Made by a program: the position numbers and the translations under genes. A stretch of 64,000 bases of DNA from J054 sp965221985 (lineage in GTDB: Bacteria; Pseudomonadota; Gammaproteobacteria; Steroidobacterales; GCA-2729495). The notes under the pieces were generated by a model. It searched no databases. It was not told the origin of the DNA and was given only the letters and a program-made list of their open reading frames with translations. Shown here piece by piece: positions 43,901-52,920 of the stretch; the stretch's first letter is position 1, and every line of letters begins with the position of its first letter. Where the stretch lies: contig OZ244928.1 of assembly GCA_965221985.1 (NCBI GenBank), positions 2,852,001 through 2,916,000 on the forward strand, in the 5' to 3' direction.

Positions 43901-44739
43901 GCATAATTGAACGCGCAATCGAATCCAGAGGTGACTCGCAGCGCCAGGCGCAGCCCAAGGCGCCCGGCAATCGACCCGCTGCAAGACAGCTTGCGGAAAA
44001 ATGGCAGCGTACTAATCAATCCGTCAACTTCGATGCGCTGCGAGATGCCGGGCTGTTGGCGGACGGGAAAGACGGGCAGAGAATCACTGACCAACTTCGT
44101 CGCATCAAGCGCCCGATACTGCAAAACGCTTTTGGCGAGCTCGCGCACAGCAACGGCAATATCATCATGGTCACTAGCGCCTCGCCGGGTGCCGGTAAGA
44201 CGTTTACCTCGATCCATTTAGCGCAAACTCTGAGCATGGACCGGGATAGATCCGTCTTGTTGATCGACGCAGACAATACAAAAGGCACCTTGACATCGGC
44301 ACTTGGGCTAAATGATGAACCAGGCCTCTTTGATGCACTGGATGTCTCGCTGAATTCGCTGGAACAGATCATATTGCCCACTGAGTTACCGGGGCTTAAG
44401 TTCATACCCACCGGACGCCGGCATTTTCAATCCGAAGAAATCTTAACCAGCCGCCACGCTAACACCGCGTTGCGAAATCTGGGTCGAAATGACCCCCATC
44501 GCATCATTGTTCTTGATGCACCTCCCGTATTACCCTCTCCCGATGCACAAGCCTTGTCAGAGATCGCCGGCCAAGTACTGTTGGTCGTGGCCGCTGGCGA
44601 GACGGACCAAGACAGCCTGAAACGGACGGTTGAGCTATTGGACGACGGCAAACCCATAGGTATCGTGCTCAATCAAGCTCCGGTGAACTCCTGGCTGCCT
44701 GATTATCGAGGAGAAGGATATGCGGCTTACGAGCGATAA
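43897..44739 (+). CDS. Bacterial tyrosine autokinase, XrtA locus type
   Basis: BY-kinase of 280 aa, TIGR03018-like. The Walker A motif is TSASPGAGKTFTSIHLA near residue 95, Walker A' is VLLIDADNTKG and Walker B is HRIIVLDAPPVLPSP. The C-terminus (WLPDYRGEGYAAYER) holds three tyrosines, the short cluster expected for autophosphorylation. It has no membrane helix and must act with the chain-length protein encoded just upstream. The last 20 bp overlap the next gene, and the codons for this tyrosine tail also contain that gene's ribosome site. It regulates assembly through its phosphorylation state. Confidence 0.89.
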   Translation: MSIIERAIESRGDSQRQAQPKAPGNRPAARQLAEKWQRTNQSVNFDALRDAGLLADGKDGQRITDQLRRIKRPILQNAFGELAHSNGNIIMVTSASPGAGKTFTSIHLAQTLSMDRDRSVLLIDADNTKGTLTSALGLNDEPGLFDALDVSLNSLEQIILPTELPGLKFIPTGRRHFQSEEILTSRHANTALRNLGRNDPHRIIVLDAPPVLPSPDAQALSEIAGQVLLVVAAGETDQDSLKRTVELLDDGKPIGIVLNQAPVNSWLPDYRGEGYAAYER

Positions 44740-46240
44740 GAAGCTCACGACGAAAACGTTTTCTAAGCGACTAATCAGTGTCTGTGCCTCAGGCACCTTG
44801 CTGCTTGCTTTTAGCGCGGCCGAGGCTTTTGAATTCTCGCCCAGCATACGCCTGTCAGCGGCCTACTCCGACAACATCTCTCTGGCCTCAGAGAATGAAC
44901 AATCGGACATCATTGGTATCGTCGCCCCCAGCATCTACGTGACACATCGCTCTGATCGTATCGCCTTGGAGGCCGACTATCTTTGGGAATGGCTATGGTA
45001 CGACGATGCCAATACCACTTCAGACTTCAGTCATGGAGACGCCGACTTAGTCTTGAGCCTGGTCCCGGAACGCTTCCTACTGGAGTCCCATGCCAGTATT
45101 AATCAGGTTGCGGTTGACCCAAATCGCGCCATACCCCGCACATCCCTAGCCTTAACTAGTAACCGTACTGATCTAGTGGTCTTGGAAACTTCGCCACACT
45201 GGATACAACCCATCGGCCGCATGCTATTGGATTCCAGAGTGACCTTCGGCCGCTACGACTACGACGATCCCATGCTGGTCGGCACCGATTTCATGTACGC
45301 CAGCACGAGGCTTAGAGGACCCGAACAAAATAGAATCAACTGGGCCATCAATCATGACTACGGGCGCTTTGACTATGAAGGCAGCCCGATCGTTGCAAAA
45401 AACCAAACTGCGAGCGTCGAGCTGAGCTACACATTCAATGAATTCGCGGTCTTTGGTGTTATCGGCAAGGAGAGTTCCTATTTAGACGTACAAGACGCCA
45501 GCCTAGAGGACACAATTTGGCGAACGGGTCTGCGGCGACGAACCGCCCGCTCTCAATTCGAGGCTTTCTACGGGGAGCGCAGTTTCGGCAGAACTTGGGG
45601 TGCCAACTACAGTCACGAGATCAATAATGGCCTCGTCAGCATTAATTACTCTGAGGAACCGTCGCGCACCGAGGATGTGTATCGTCAGTCCAGACCCCGT
45701 CCCGGACGCCTCCCGGATTTAACACCGCTGGATGACTTGATTTTGGAACCGGCCCCCGAATTGCTGCCGGATATTGATCAACCCGGCACTGGCGTCCGCT
45801 TCGTTCGAAAATTGTTCAATACAGAAGTCACCAAGGATTTTGGCCGTAATCATTTTGGCTGGATCGTGTTCTTGGAAAGACGCAAAGACGGCATATTGCT
45901 CGACAACGGCTTGCAACTGTCAGATTCCGAGCAAATCGGTACGAGATTCAACTGGCGATACGACATCGGTGCCCGTACGGAATTACGCCTCGATACCAGC
46001 TATCGAAATCGCGAGATAGAAACTAGCGGCGGTGGCAATGATTCAGATGATGACTTCATCAATGCGCGTCTTGGTATCGCTCGAGGCATCGGCAGAAAAA
46101 CCGAAGTGTCGGCCTATATTTCCCACACGCAAAAGGATGCCAAACTCCAGGCCAGCTCAGACTACACGGCCAATGAGATCGGTGTGAACTTCGTCCGTGA
46201 CTTCGGAGCTGCCTCAACGCAAACTCAGCGACGTCGATAA
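44720..46240 (+). CDS. Outer-membrane beta-barrel protein, PEP-CTERM/XrtA locus type
   Basis: A 506-aa exported protein, TIGR03016-like. A signal peptide (ISVCASGTLLLAFSAAEAF) is followed by repeating amphipathic strands with aromatic girdles: FSPSIRLSAAYSDNISL, ALEADYLWEWLWYDD, SRVTFGRYDYDD, WAINHDYGRFDYEG and GTRFNWRYDIG. This fits an 18- to 20-strand barrel of capsule-locus type. AGGAG lies six bases before the ATG, inside the kinase gene. Its role in the family is not settled; it may help pass or hold the polymer in the outer membrane. The 3' end overlaps a possible earlier start of the deacetylase. Confidence 0.85.
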   Translation: MRLTSDKKLTTKTFSKRLISVCASGTLLLAFSAAEAFEFSPSIRLSAAYSDNISLASENEQSDIIGIVAPSIYVTHRSDRIALEADYLWEWLWYDDANTTSDFSHGDADLVLSLVPERFLLESHASINQVAVDPNRAIPRTSLALTSNRTDLVVLETSPHWIQPIGRMLLDSRVTFGRYDYDDPMLVGTDFMYASTRLRGPEQNRINWAINHDYGRFDYEGSPIVAKNQTASVELSYTFNEFAVFGVIGKESSYLDVQDASLEDTIWRTGLRRRTARSQFEAFYGERSFGRTWGANYSHEINNGLVSINYSEEPSRTEDVYRQSRPRPGRLPDLTPLDDLILEPAPELLPDIDQPGTGVRFVRKLFNTEVTKDFGRNHFGWIVFLERRKDGILLDNGLQLSDSEQIGTRFNWRYDIGARTELRLDTSYRNREIETSGGGNDSDDDFINARLGIARGIGRKTEVSAYISHTQKDAKLQASSDYTANEIGVNFVRDFGAASTQTQRRR

Positions 46241-46256
46241 TCACAAGGCTGGCTCC

Positions 46257-47096
46257 GTGGGCGAGCAAATTACCAATGGTCTCTCGGTGGATGTCGAGGA
46301 CTATTTCCAAGTCGGTGCTTTTGAGAACCAGGTTCGGCGTGAATCCTGGGAACAGCTGCCGTCTCGCGTCCGCGGCAATGTCTATCGCATACTCGAAGTG
46401 TTTGACCAAAAACAGGTCAAAGCAACGTTCTTCATACTGGCCTGGGTTGCGCAACGCTACCCGCAAATGGTGCGGGATATAGCCAGCGCCGGGCATGAGA
46501 TTGCCAGCCATGGCTGCGAGCACCAGCCCGCATTTAGACAGTCCCCGGAAGAGTTCTACGAAGATATCTCCAGCAGCAAAAAAATTCTGGAGGATTTGTC
46601 AGGCCAGCCTGTACTCGGTTACAGGGCCCCTAGCTTTTCGATCATTCCGGAAAACAGCTGGGCATTCGGTTCCTTGGAATCAGCCGGCTATCGATACTCA
46701 TCCAGTATTTACCCCATCCGCCACGACTTCTATGGCTATCCCGATGCACCGCGTTTTCCGTTCGTGCCTGATGGCACAAAGCTGCTTGAGTGCCCGCAGT
46801 CCACGGTCGAGATTGGGCCGCTGCGGATTCCATGCGGGGGCGGCGGCTACTTACGGCTATTGCCATTTCGCCTATTTTGCAAAGCCATAGAGCGCATCAA
46901 TAAGGTGGACCGGGAAGCCATGTATCTGTATCTGCACCCCTGGGAGATTGACCCCTGGCAACCCCGCATCGAGGGCGCCGGGTTTAAGTCTAGATTCCGG
47001 CACTATCGCAACCTCGAAAAAACAGAGCGACGGCTAACTAGGCTGCTCGAACTGTTCAATTGGGGCCGCTTCGACGAAATCTTGAAGGTCGCATAG
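46257..47096 (+). CDS. Polysaccharide deacetylase, XrtA locus type
   Basis: NodB-fold deacetylase of 279 aa, TIGR03006-like. The hallmark NGLSVDVEDYFQVGAFE follows the start directly, with the catalytic acidic pair, then ATFFILAWVAQRYP, the zinc histidines in EIASHGCEHQP, GYRAPSFSIIPENSWAF, and LYLHPWEIDPWQPR at the end. I use the GTG at 46257, which has AAGG five bases upstream and lies after the barrel gene's stop; a GTG at 46197 would overlap that gene by 44 bp. It has no signal peptide. It would deacetylate an N-acetyl sugar of the repeat unit on the cytoplasmic side. Confidence 0.88.
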   Translation: MGEQITNGLSVDVEDYFQVGAFENQVRRESWEQLPSRVRGNVYRILEVFDQKQVKATFFILAWVAQRYPQMVRDIASAGHEIASHGCEHQPAFRQSPEEFYEDISSSKKILEDLSGQPVLGYRAPSFSIIPENSWAFGSLESAGYRYSSSIYPIRHDFYGYPDAPRFPFVPDGTKLLECPQSTVEIGPLRIPCGGGGYLRLLPFRLFCKAIERINKVDREAMYLYLHPWEIDPWQPRIEGAGFKSRFRHYRNLEKTERRLTRLLELFNWGRFDEILKVA

Positions 47097-47099
47097 GCC

Positions 47100-48146
47100 G
47101 TGACCGAGCCCGGTATGGAAATTGGCGCGGCTACGGATGCTGATGCCGGCGAATGGGATCAGTTCGTTGAGGCCCATGATTTCGGTACGGCCTACCATCG
47201 TTATGCTTGGCGAAATATCTTCGACACGGCCCTTAAAGCGCCCACAGCGTATTTCATTGCCCGGCGGAACTCGGGAAACATTTGTGGCGTATTGCCAATG
47301 GCGCATCTGAAAAGCGCCCTGTTTGGCAACTATTTTGTCTCCCTGCCCTACGCAAACTTTGGCGGCGCCTTGGGCGATGACATGGAGATAGAGCAAGCGC
47401 TGATGCGTGCTGCCGGCGATCACGCGGCGAAGTTGGGCGCATCCCATGTCGAGTTCCGCGATACGCGACCAAGAGACGGCGATTGGGCCGTCAAAACTGA
47501 AAAAGTGGAAATGATGCGTCCACTAGAAGCCAACGCCGACAACTTGTTGAAAGGAATCGGCAGCAAACTGCGCGCGCAGGTCAAAAGACCGCTGCGTGAA
47601 GGTGCGACTTCGCGCAAGGGCCGTTTGGAATTGCTCGATGACTTCTATGCGGTATTCGCCGAGAACATGCGCGACTTAGGCACCCCGGTTCACTCTAAGG
47701 ACTTTTTCCGCGCAATCCTTGGCGGTCTTGGTGAAGATGCCGAACTGGTGACGGTCTACATCAAAGACAAACCCGTGGCCGGCGGCCTCCTAATTCATCA
47801 CGGCAAGGGTACGGAAATCCCGTCTGCGTCCTCATTGCGCGCCTATAATCGCTATAGCGTCAATATGTATCTATATGGCGAATGTCTAAAAGCCGCCATT
47901 GAGAGAGGCTCCACGGTATTCGATTTTGGACGATCCAGCCCTGATAGCGGTACGTTTCGGTTTAAGAAGCAGTGGGGTGCCGCAGCTCAACCCCTGTACT
48001 GGCACTATTGGCTGGCTGAAGGGCAACAAGCGCCTAATCTGAATCCCAACAACCCCAAATATCAACTCGCGATCCAGGCTTGGACCAAACTGCCCATTTG
48101 GCTAACCAAGATTATCGGCCCCCCCATCGTGCGCAAATTGCCCTAG
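47100..48146 (+). CDS. FemAB family protein, XrtA/PEP-CTERM locus type
   Basis: A 348-aa FemAB/GNAT-type transferase, TIGR03019-like. It begins IGAATDADAGEWDQFVEAHD, then YHRYAWRNIFDTALK and LPYANFGGALGD. The second lobe has KDFFRAILGGLGEDAELV and VFDFGRSSPDSGTFRFKKQW, the usual signature. The start is GTG, four bases after the deacetylase stop. Family members are thought to attach an amino acid or acyl group to a sugar. In many XrtA loci the exosortase gene comes next; here the asparagine-synthase-like gene follows after only eight bases. Confidence 0.87.
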   Translation: MTEPGMEIGAATDADAGEWDQFVEAHDFGTAYHRYAWRNIFDTALKAPTAYFIARRNSGNICGVLPMAHLKSALFGNYFVSLPYANFGGALGDDMEIEQALMRAAGDHAAKLGASHVEFRDTRPRDGDWAVKTEKVEMMRPLEANADNLLKGIGSKLRAQVKRPLREGATSRKGRLELLDDFYAVFAENMRDLGTPVHSKDFFRAILGGLGEDAELVTVYIKDKPVAGGLLIHHGKGTEIPSASSLRAYNRYSVNMYLYGECLKAAIERGSTVFDFGRSSPDSGTFRFKKQWGAAAQPLYWHYWLAEGQQAPNLNPNNPKYQLAIQAWTKLPIWLTKIIGPPIVRKLP

Positions 48147-48154
48147 AACTAACC

Positions 48155-50086
48155 ATGTGCGGCATTTATGGAGAATTCGCCTATCAGGGCGAAGCACCAA
48201 ATCCCCAGAAGGTCAGGAACATGGGTCGTCAAATTGTGCATCGGGGCCCTGATGACGACCATCTTTTCCACGACGATCATGTCGCCATGGGCCTGCGACG
48301 CCTGTCAATCATCGATCTGGCGGGCGGACGCCAGCCACTGTTCAACGAAGATAAGAGACTCGCTCTAGTCTGCAATGGAGAAATCTACAACTTCCAACAA
48401 TTGCGTTCGGAACTACAAGCGGTGGGGCACCAGTTTCGGACAGGCAGTGACGCCGAGGTGTTGCTACACCTTTACGAAGAACACGGCGACGAGTTTATAA
48501 CGCACGCCGAGGGAATGTTCGGCTTTGCCTTGTGGGACATGCGGCGCAAACGTTTGCTGATCGGTCGCGATCGCCTTGGCATCAAGCCTGTATACTTTGC
48601 CGAACACAAGGGCCGATTACGTTTCGCGTCCGAGGTGAAAGCTCTGCTGGCCCACCCGGACCAAGCTGCCGCCATAGAAACTGATGCACTGCAGAGCTTT
48701 CTTAGCCTAGGCTATCTAAACAATGGCCACAGCCTGTTCACGGGCATCCGTATGCTCCCTGCCGGCCACCTGCTAATTTGCGAAGCAGGAGGTAGCAGCG
48801 AGACGCGCTACTGGCAACTTGAACTTCAACCCGAAAACCATAGCGATGCTGTGTGGATCGATGAGATACGCACTACGCTCGCGGACAGCGTGGCTGCCCA
48901 GATGGTTAGCGATGTACCCATCGCGGCGTTTTTGAGCGGGGGCATCGATTCTAGTTTGATCGTAGCCCTGATGAGTCAAGTCAGTCAGTCGCCGGTGAAA
49001 ACCTATTCCATCGGATACCAAGGCTCTTCCGGCTCGGCCTTGTATAACGAACTCCCCTACGCTCAACAAATTGCCGATGCCCATAAGACAGAACACCACG
49101 AAATCCTTGTGCAACCCGATGTTGTCGGACTACTACCAAAGTTGGTACAGCACATGGATGCGCCCATCTCCGACTCGGCATTGATTACCAGCAATCTGGT
49201 ATCCGAATTTGCCAGCCGTGACGTTAAGGTAATTCTTTCCGGTGTCGGTGGTGACGAATTATTCGGCGGCTATGACCGTTACCTCATGAGTCACTACGTT
49301 GGCATGATTCAGCGCTTGCCCGATTGGTTGAGAAAATTCGCACTAAACCCCATTGCTGAACGCCTGCCAGTGGATAGGCATAAGAAAATACTCAATATAC
49401 TCAGGTACTTACGCACAGTCATTCTACTAGCGGATGCACCGAGAACCGAGCGCTATCATCAGCTAATGGAAGTCTTTTCCAAGTCAGAATTACAGAATCT
49501 GCTAAGCGGTGGAATCCATTCGGAAGCGGATGCGTTAGAGAGGGTACTTCAGCGCACAACCGATATGTCCGCCCTAGACGGTATGTTTTTCGCGGATATG
49601 CACACGCAACTCACAGATGATTTGCTACTACTGACTGACAAAATGAGCATGGCCCACTCCTTGGAGTGCCGTGTGCCTTTGCTGGATGAACGACTGGTGC
49701 GGCTGGCAGCCCGCATGCCAGACCGGTTGCGGGTTAATGGGCGGCAAACACGATTCGGCATCAAGCAAGCACTCAGGGATCTATTGCCCGACACCATTCT
49801 CGACCGCAAGAAGCGCGGCTTTGGCGCGCCCGTGGGATCATGGTTGAAGCAAGAATTAGAACCCTTGTTGAGCTATTTACTGTCAGCGGAGTCTGTTGAA
49901 GCACGTGGCATTCTCCGCGCAGACACCGTGCGACAAATTATCCACGCACATCGAGAGAATCGCGCGGACCACACAGATCACCTCTTCGCCCTCATCACCT
50001 TGGAAATCTGGCAGCGAATTTTCCTAGATCGGCAAGATGTCAATGATCTTTCCGCTGAGTTAACCGCGGCGGTGGCAAGCACCTAG
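48155..50086 (+). CDS. Asparagine synthase (glutamine-hydrolysing)-like amidotransferase
   Basis: Class II amidotransferase of 643 aa, the third such protein here. The ATG at 48155 is chosen because it gives MCGIYGEF with Cys2 as glutaminase nucleophile; an open frame reaches back to 48080 but would bury the cysteine. HRGPDDDH, NGEIYNF and RDRLGIKPVYF follow, then the synthetase domain with AAFLSGGIDSSLIVAL and ILSGVGGDELFGGYDRY. Both sites look active. It is the last gene of the export operon and converges with the phosphomannomutase gene (25-bp gap). It probably makes a carboxamide on a uronic acid or an attached amino acid. Confidence 0.86.
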   Translation: MCGIYGEFAYQGEAPNPQKVRNMGRQIVHRGPDDDHLFHDDHVAMGLRRLSIIDLAGGRQPLFNEDKRLALVCNGEIYNFQQLRSELQAVGHQFRTGSDAEVLLHLYEEHGDEFITHAEGMFGFALWDMRRKRLLIGRDRLGIKPVYFAEHKGRLRFASEVKALLAHPDQAAAIETDALQSFLSLGYLNNGHSLFTGIRMLPAGHLLICEAGGSSETRYWQLELQPENHSDAVWIDEIRTTLADSVAAQMVSDVPIAAFLSGGIDSSLIVALMSQVSQSPVKTYSIGYQGSSGSALYNELPYAQQIADAHKTEHHEILVQPDVVGLLPKLVQHMDAPISDSALITSNLVSEFASRDVKVILSGVGGDELFGGYDRYLMSHYVGMIQRLPDWLRKFALNPIAERLPVDRHKKILNILRYLRTVILLADAPRTERYHQLMEVFSKSELQNLLSGGIHSEADALERVLQRTTDMSALDGMFFADMHTQLTDDLLLLTDKMSMAHSLECRVPLLDERLVRLAARMPDRLRVNGRQTRFGIKQALRDLLPDTILDRKKRGFGAPVGSWLKQELEPLLSYLLSAESVEARGILRADTVRQIIHAHRENRADHTDHLFALITLEIWQRIFLDRQDVNDLSAELTAAVAST

Positions 50087-50111
50087 ACTAGTCTTGAAAG
50101 CTCTTTAACGC

Positions 50112-51467
50112 TTAACTTTCATCAAGCAAAGCAAGAATCTCAGCCGTTCTTGCACGCATCAAATCACGATCAGCCCGGCTTTCTACGTTTAGCCGAATCA
50201 CGGGTTCTGTATTGGAGCTACGCAAGTTGAAGCGCCAGCTCGGGAACTCCAGGCCCAAACCATCAGTTTCATCCACCGCAATAGCGCTAGGCTCATAGCG
50301 GCTACGTACCCGCGCGATGACGTCAACCGGATCAGAAACACGACGGTTAATCTCTCCGCTCACTGGAAATTCCGCCATACGTTCTGCCAACAAAGCCGAC
50401 AGAGTCTGATCGCGCTGACTCATTAGAGCCGTCACGAGCAACCAGGGAATCATGCCACTATCACAATAAGCAAAGTCCCGAAAATAGTGATGGGCGCTCA
50501 TTTCCCCCCCGTATAAAGCGTCTTCGGCACGCATGCGTTCTTTGATGAAAGCATGTCCAGTCTTGCATTGCACCGGCACGCCTCCGCCGGCGCGGACTAT
50601 TTCCTGCGTATTCCATATCAAGCGTGGATCGTGAACGATACGTGCCCCGGATTCACGCGCCAGCAAAGCCTCGGCCAGCAGGCCCACGACATAGTAGCCT
50701 TCGATAAATTCGCCTTGCTCATCAAAGAGGAAACAACGGTCGTAGTCTCCATCCCAGGCAATACCAAGATCAGCCCCTGTTTCCCGAATTGCGTCAGCGG
50801 TGGCCGGCCTGTTTTCCGGCAACAGCGGGTTTGGAACCCCATGAGGAAAACTACCATCCGGCTCGTGATGCACCCGAACAAAATCAAAAGGCAGATGGTC
50901 GGCCAGGCGATCAATAATCAGGCCTGCCCCGCCATTGCCGGCATTGACGACGATCTTCATGGGCCTCAGCTCGATGCCGTCGATATAACTCAAGAGATGA
51001 TCGACATAAGCTGCAAACACGTCCACCTGACGCCGCTCGCCGCGATCCGTACCCAACTCAATGGATGCCGACGCCACTCGATCGCGGATTTCATGCAATC
51101 CACTGTCACCGCTGATCGGCCGGGAACCGTCGCGGACGAACTTCATGCCGTTGTAGTCTGATGGATTATGGCTGGCCGTCACCATGATTCCGCCGCCGGC
51201 ACCCAAATGCCAGGTCGCAAAATAAACGAGCTCTGTGCCACAAAGATCAATATCCAAGACGTCTGCGCCGGCGTCCCTGAGTCCCTCGGTGAGGGCAGCC
51301 GCGAGGCCGGGACTAGACAGTCTAATGTCATGACCCACAACCACGGTATCCGCTTCAATGACGGCGAGGTATGCGCGACCGATTTGGCGGGCCAGGTCTT
51401 CGTTGAGTTCGTCGGGTACGCGCCCACGTAAATCGTAGGCCTTGAAACAGGTCAAGCTGTTACTCAT
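50112..51467 (-). CDS. manB: Phosphomannomutase/phosphoglucomutase
   Basis: Alpha-D-phosphohexomutase of 451 aa, converting mannose-6-phosphate to mannose-1-phosphate. The phosphoserine loop is MVTASHNPSDYNGMK near residue 98, the metal loop DLGIAWDGDYDRCFLF near 235, the sugar-binding loop YGGEMSAHHYF near 320 and the phosphate-binding loop LRSSNTEPVIRL near 425, all intact. GEMSAHHYF is typical of the CpsG/AlgC-type mannomutases. It is the last gene of the six-gene sugar-nucleotide operon, 19 bp after the GDP-mannose pyrophosphorylase gene, and feeds that enzyme. Whether it also acts on glucose-1-phosphate cannot be decided. Confidence 0.9.
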   Translation of the reverse strand: MSNSLTCFKAYDLRGRVPDELNEDLARQIGRAYLAVIEADTVVVGHDIRLSSPGLAAALTEGLRDAGADVLDIDLCGTELVYFATWHLGAGGGIMVTASHNPSDYNGMKFVRDGSRPISGDSGLHEIRDRVASASIELGTDRGERRQVDVFAAYVDHLLSYIDGIELRPMKIVVNAGNGGAGLIIDRLADHLPFDFVRVHHEPDGSFPHGVPNPLLPENRPATADAIRETGADLGIAWDGDYDRCFLFDEQGEFIEGYYVVGLLAEALLARESGARIVHDPRLIWNTQEIVRAGGGVPVQCKTGHAFIKERMRAEDALYGGEMSAHHYFRDFAYCDSGMIPWLLVTALMSQRDQTLSALLAERMAEFPVSGEINRRVSDPVDVIARVRSRYEPSAIAVDETDGLGLEFPSWRFNLRSSNTEPVIRLNVESRADRDLMRARTAEILALLDES

Positions 51468-51486
51468 AGGCGCTCAATTGCGGATA

Positions 51487-52905
51487 CTAGTCGGTTCTGC
51501 CTTCGCGGCCATATTTGTCTTCGAAGCGAACAATGTCGTCTTCGCCTAGATAGTCACCGATCTGTACCTCGATAATCTGCAGCACTTCGGTCCCTGGGTT
51601 TTCAATGCGATGTTTGGCGCCCACCGGAATAAACGTATATTCATTGCGCTTGAGTTCGTAGACTTCATCGTCGCGGGTAATTCGAGCGACTCCGCTAACC
51701 ACCACCCAATGCTCCGCGCGCTGATGGTGAAGCTGCAAAGATAATATGGCCCGGGGCAAAACTACCAAGCGTTTTACTTGAAAGCCCGGCATAGACTCTA
51801 AGCTGTCATAACTTCCCCAAGGCCGGAAAACTTCTCGGCCGAGCAGGACTTCATCGCGATCCTCGGCTGATAATTCATCAACGATGCGCTTAACGTCCTG
51901 GGACCGGTTCTTGGGCGCGACCAGCACAGCATCCTTGGTTTCCACCACAATGCAGCCCTGCAAGCCGACGGCGGCCACAAGCCGGTGATCGGCACGAATC
52001 ATCGTCCCTTCGCAGTCTTCAACAACAACATCGCCGCAAAGCGCGTTTTCATGTTGATCACGATGACTGACTTCATGCACGGCTGCCCAAGAACCTACAT
52101 CGCTCCAACCCGCATCCAAGGGCACGAGGCTGGCGCGTTCGGTTTTTTCCATGACCGCGTAGTCGATGGAATCTTTCGGGGATTCCAAAAACTCAGACAC
52201 CCCCGGCCTAATGACTCGAGCATCTACATTCGCGGACGCCATGGCGCGATGCACAGCTGAACTAATCGCTGGCGCGTGTGTCGATAACTCTGCTAAATAT
52301 TGCGCACTGGAAAACAAGAACATCCCGCTATTCCAGTAATAATCCCCTGAGGCGAGATAAGCCTTTGCCGTAGACATGTCTGGCTTCTCAACGAACTCTG
52401 CAACGGCGTAGACGGGACCCTCTCCCCCGGCAGCACGGATATAGCCGTAGCCCGTCTCGGCAGCCGTGGGCACAACCCCAAAGGTCACTAGACGACCTGC
52501 CTGAGCCGCCGGTACCGCCAACTCAATGGCGCGTGCTAGAGCCGCGGCATCGCGAATCACGTGATCGGCCGGCAGCACCAGTAGCAGCGAGTCATCCTCA
52601 GCTTGAGCCAACTCTGCAGCCAGTGCCACCGCCGGTGCAGTATTGCGCCCTTGGGGCTCAAGCAGCACGCGGGGGTTCGCACCGAGATCTTGCAACTGCT
52701 GAGCTGCTAAATGCCGATGAGTTTCGTTACAAACCAACAAGGGTTCTGCCAGGTCTATGGATAAGCCATGCAAGCGAAGCACGGTTTCCTGCAGCATGGT
52801 CTTTTCGCCTGCAATGGCGAGGAGTTGCTTTGGATGATTCGCACGCGATACCGGCCAAAGCCGCGAACCCGAACCACCGCATAGTATGACCGGTATTAGC
52901 AACAT
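51487..52905 (-). CDS. manC: Mannose-1-phosphate guanylyltransferase / mannose-6-phosphate isomerase
   Basis: Bifunctional enzyme of 472 aa making GDP-mannose. The N-terminal nucleotidyltransferase opens PVILCGGSGSRLWPVSR and continues with VLPADHVI and FVEKPDMSTA; the C-terminal type II isomerase cupin has FRPWGSYDSLE, LQLHHQRAEHWVVVSG and NEYTFIPVGAKHRIENPG with its metal histidines. Length and order match CpsB/AlgA. It lies between ugd and the mannomutase gene, so the two steps from mannose-6-phosphate to GDP-mannose are adjacent, and pgi in the same operon connects them to glucose-6-phosphate. Confidence 0.92.
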   Translation of the reverse strand: MLLIPVILCGGSGSRLWPVSRANHPKQLLAIAGEKTMLQETVLRLHGLSIDLAEPLLVCNETHRHLAAQQLQDLGANPRVLLEPQGRNTAPAVALAAELAQAEDDSLLLVLPADHVIRDAAALARAIELAVPAAQAGRLVTFGVVPTAAETGYGYIRAAGGEGPVYAVAEFVEKPDMSTAKAYLASGDYYWNSGMFLFSSAQYLAELSTHAPAISSAVHRAMASANVDARVIRPGVSEFLESPKDSIDYAVMEKTERASLVPLDAGWSDVGSWAAVHEVSHRDQHENALCGDVVVEDCEGTMIRADHRLVAAVGLQGCIVVETKDAVLVAPKNRSQDVKRIVDELSAEDRDEVLLGREVFRPWGSYDSLESMPGFQVKRLVVLPRAILSLQLHHQRAEHWVVVSGVARITRDDEVYELKRNEYTFIPVGAKHRIENPGTEVLQIIEVQIGDYLGEDDIVRFEDKYGREGRTD

Positions 52906-52920
52906 CTATGGACCAATCGA

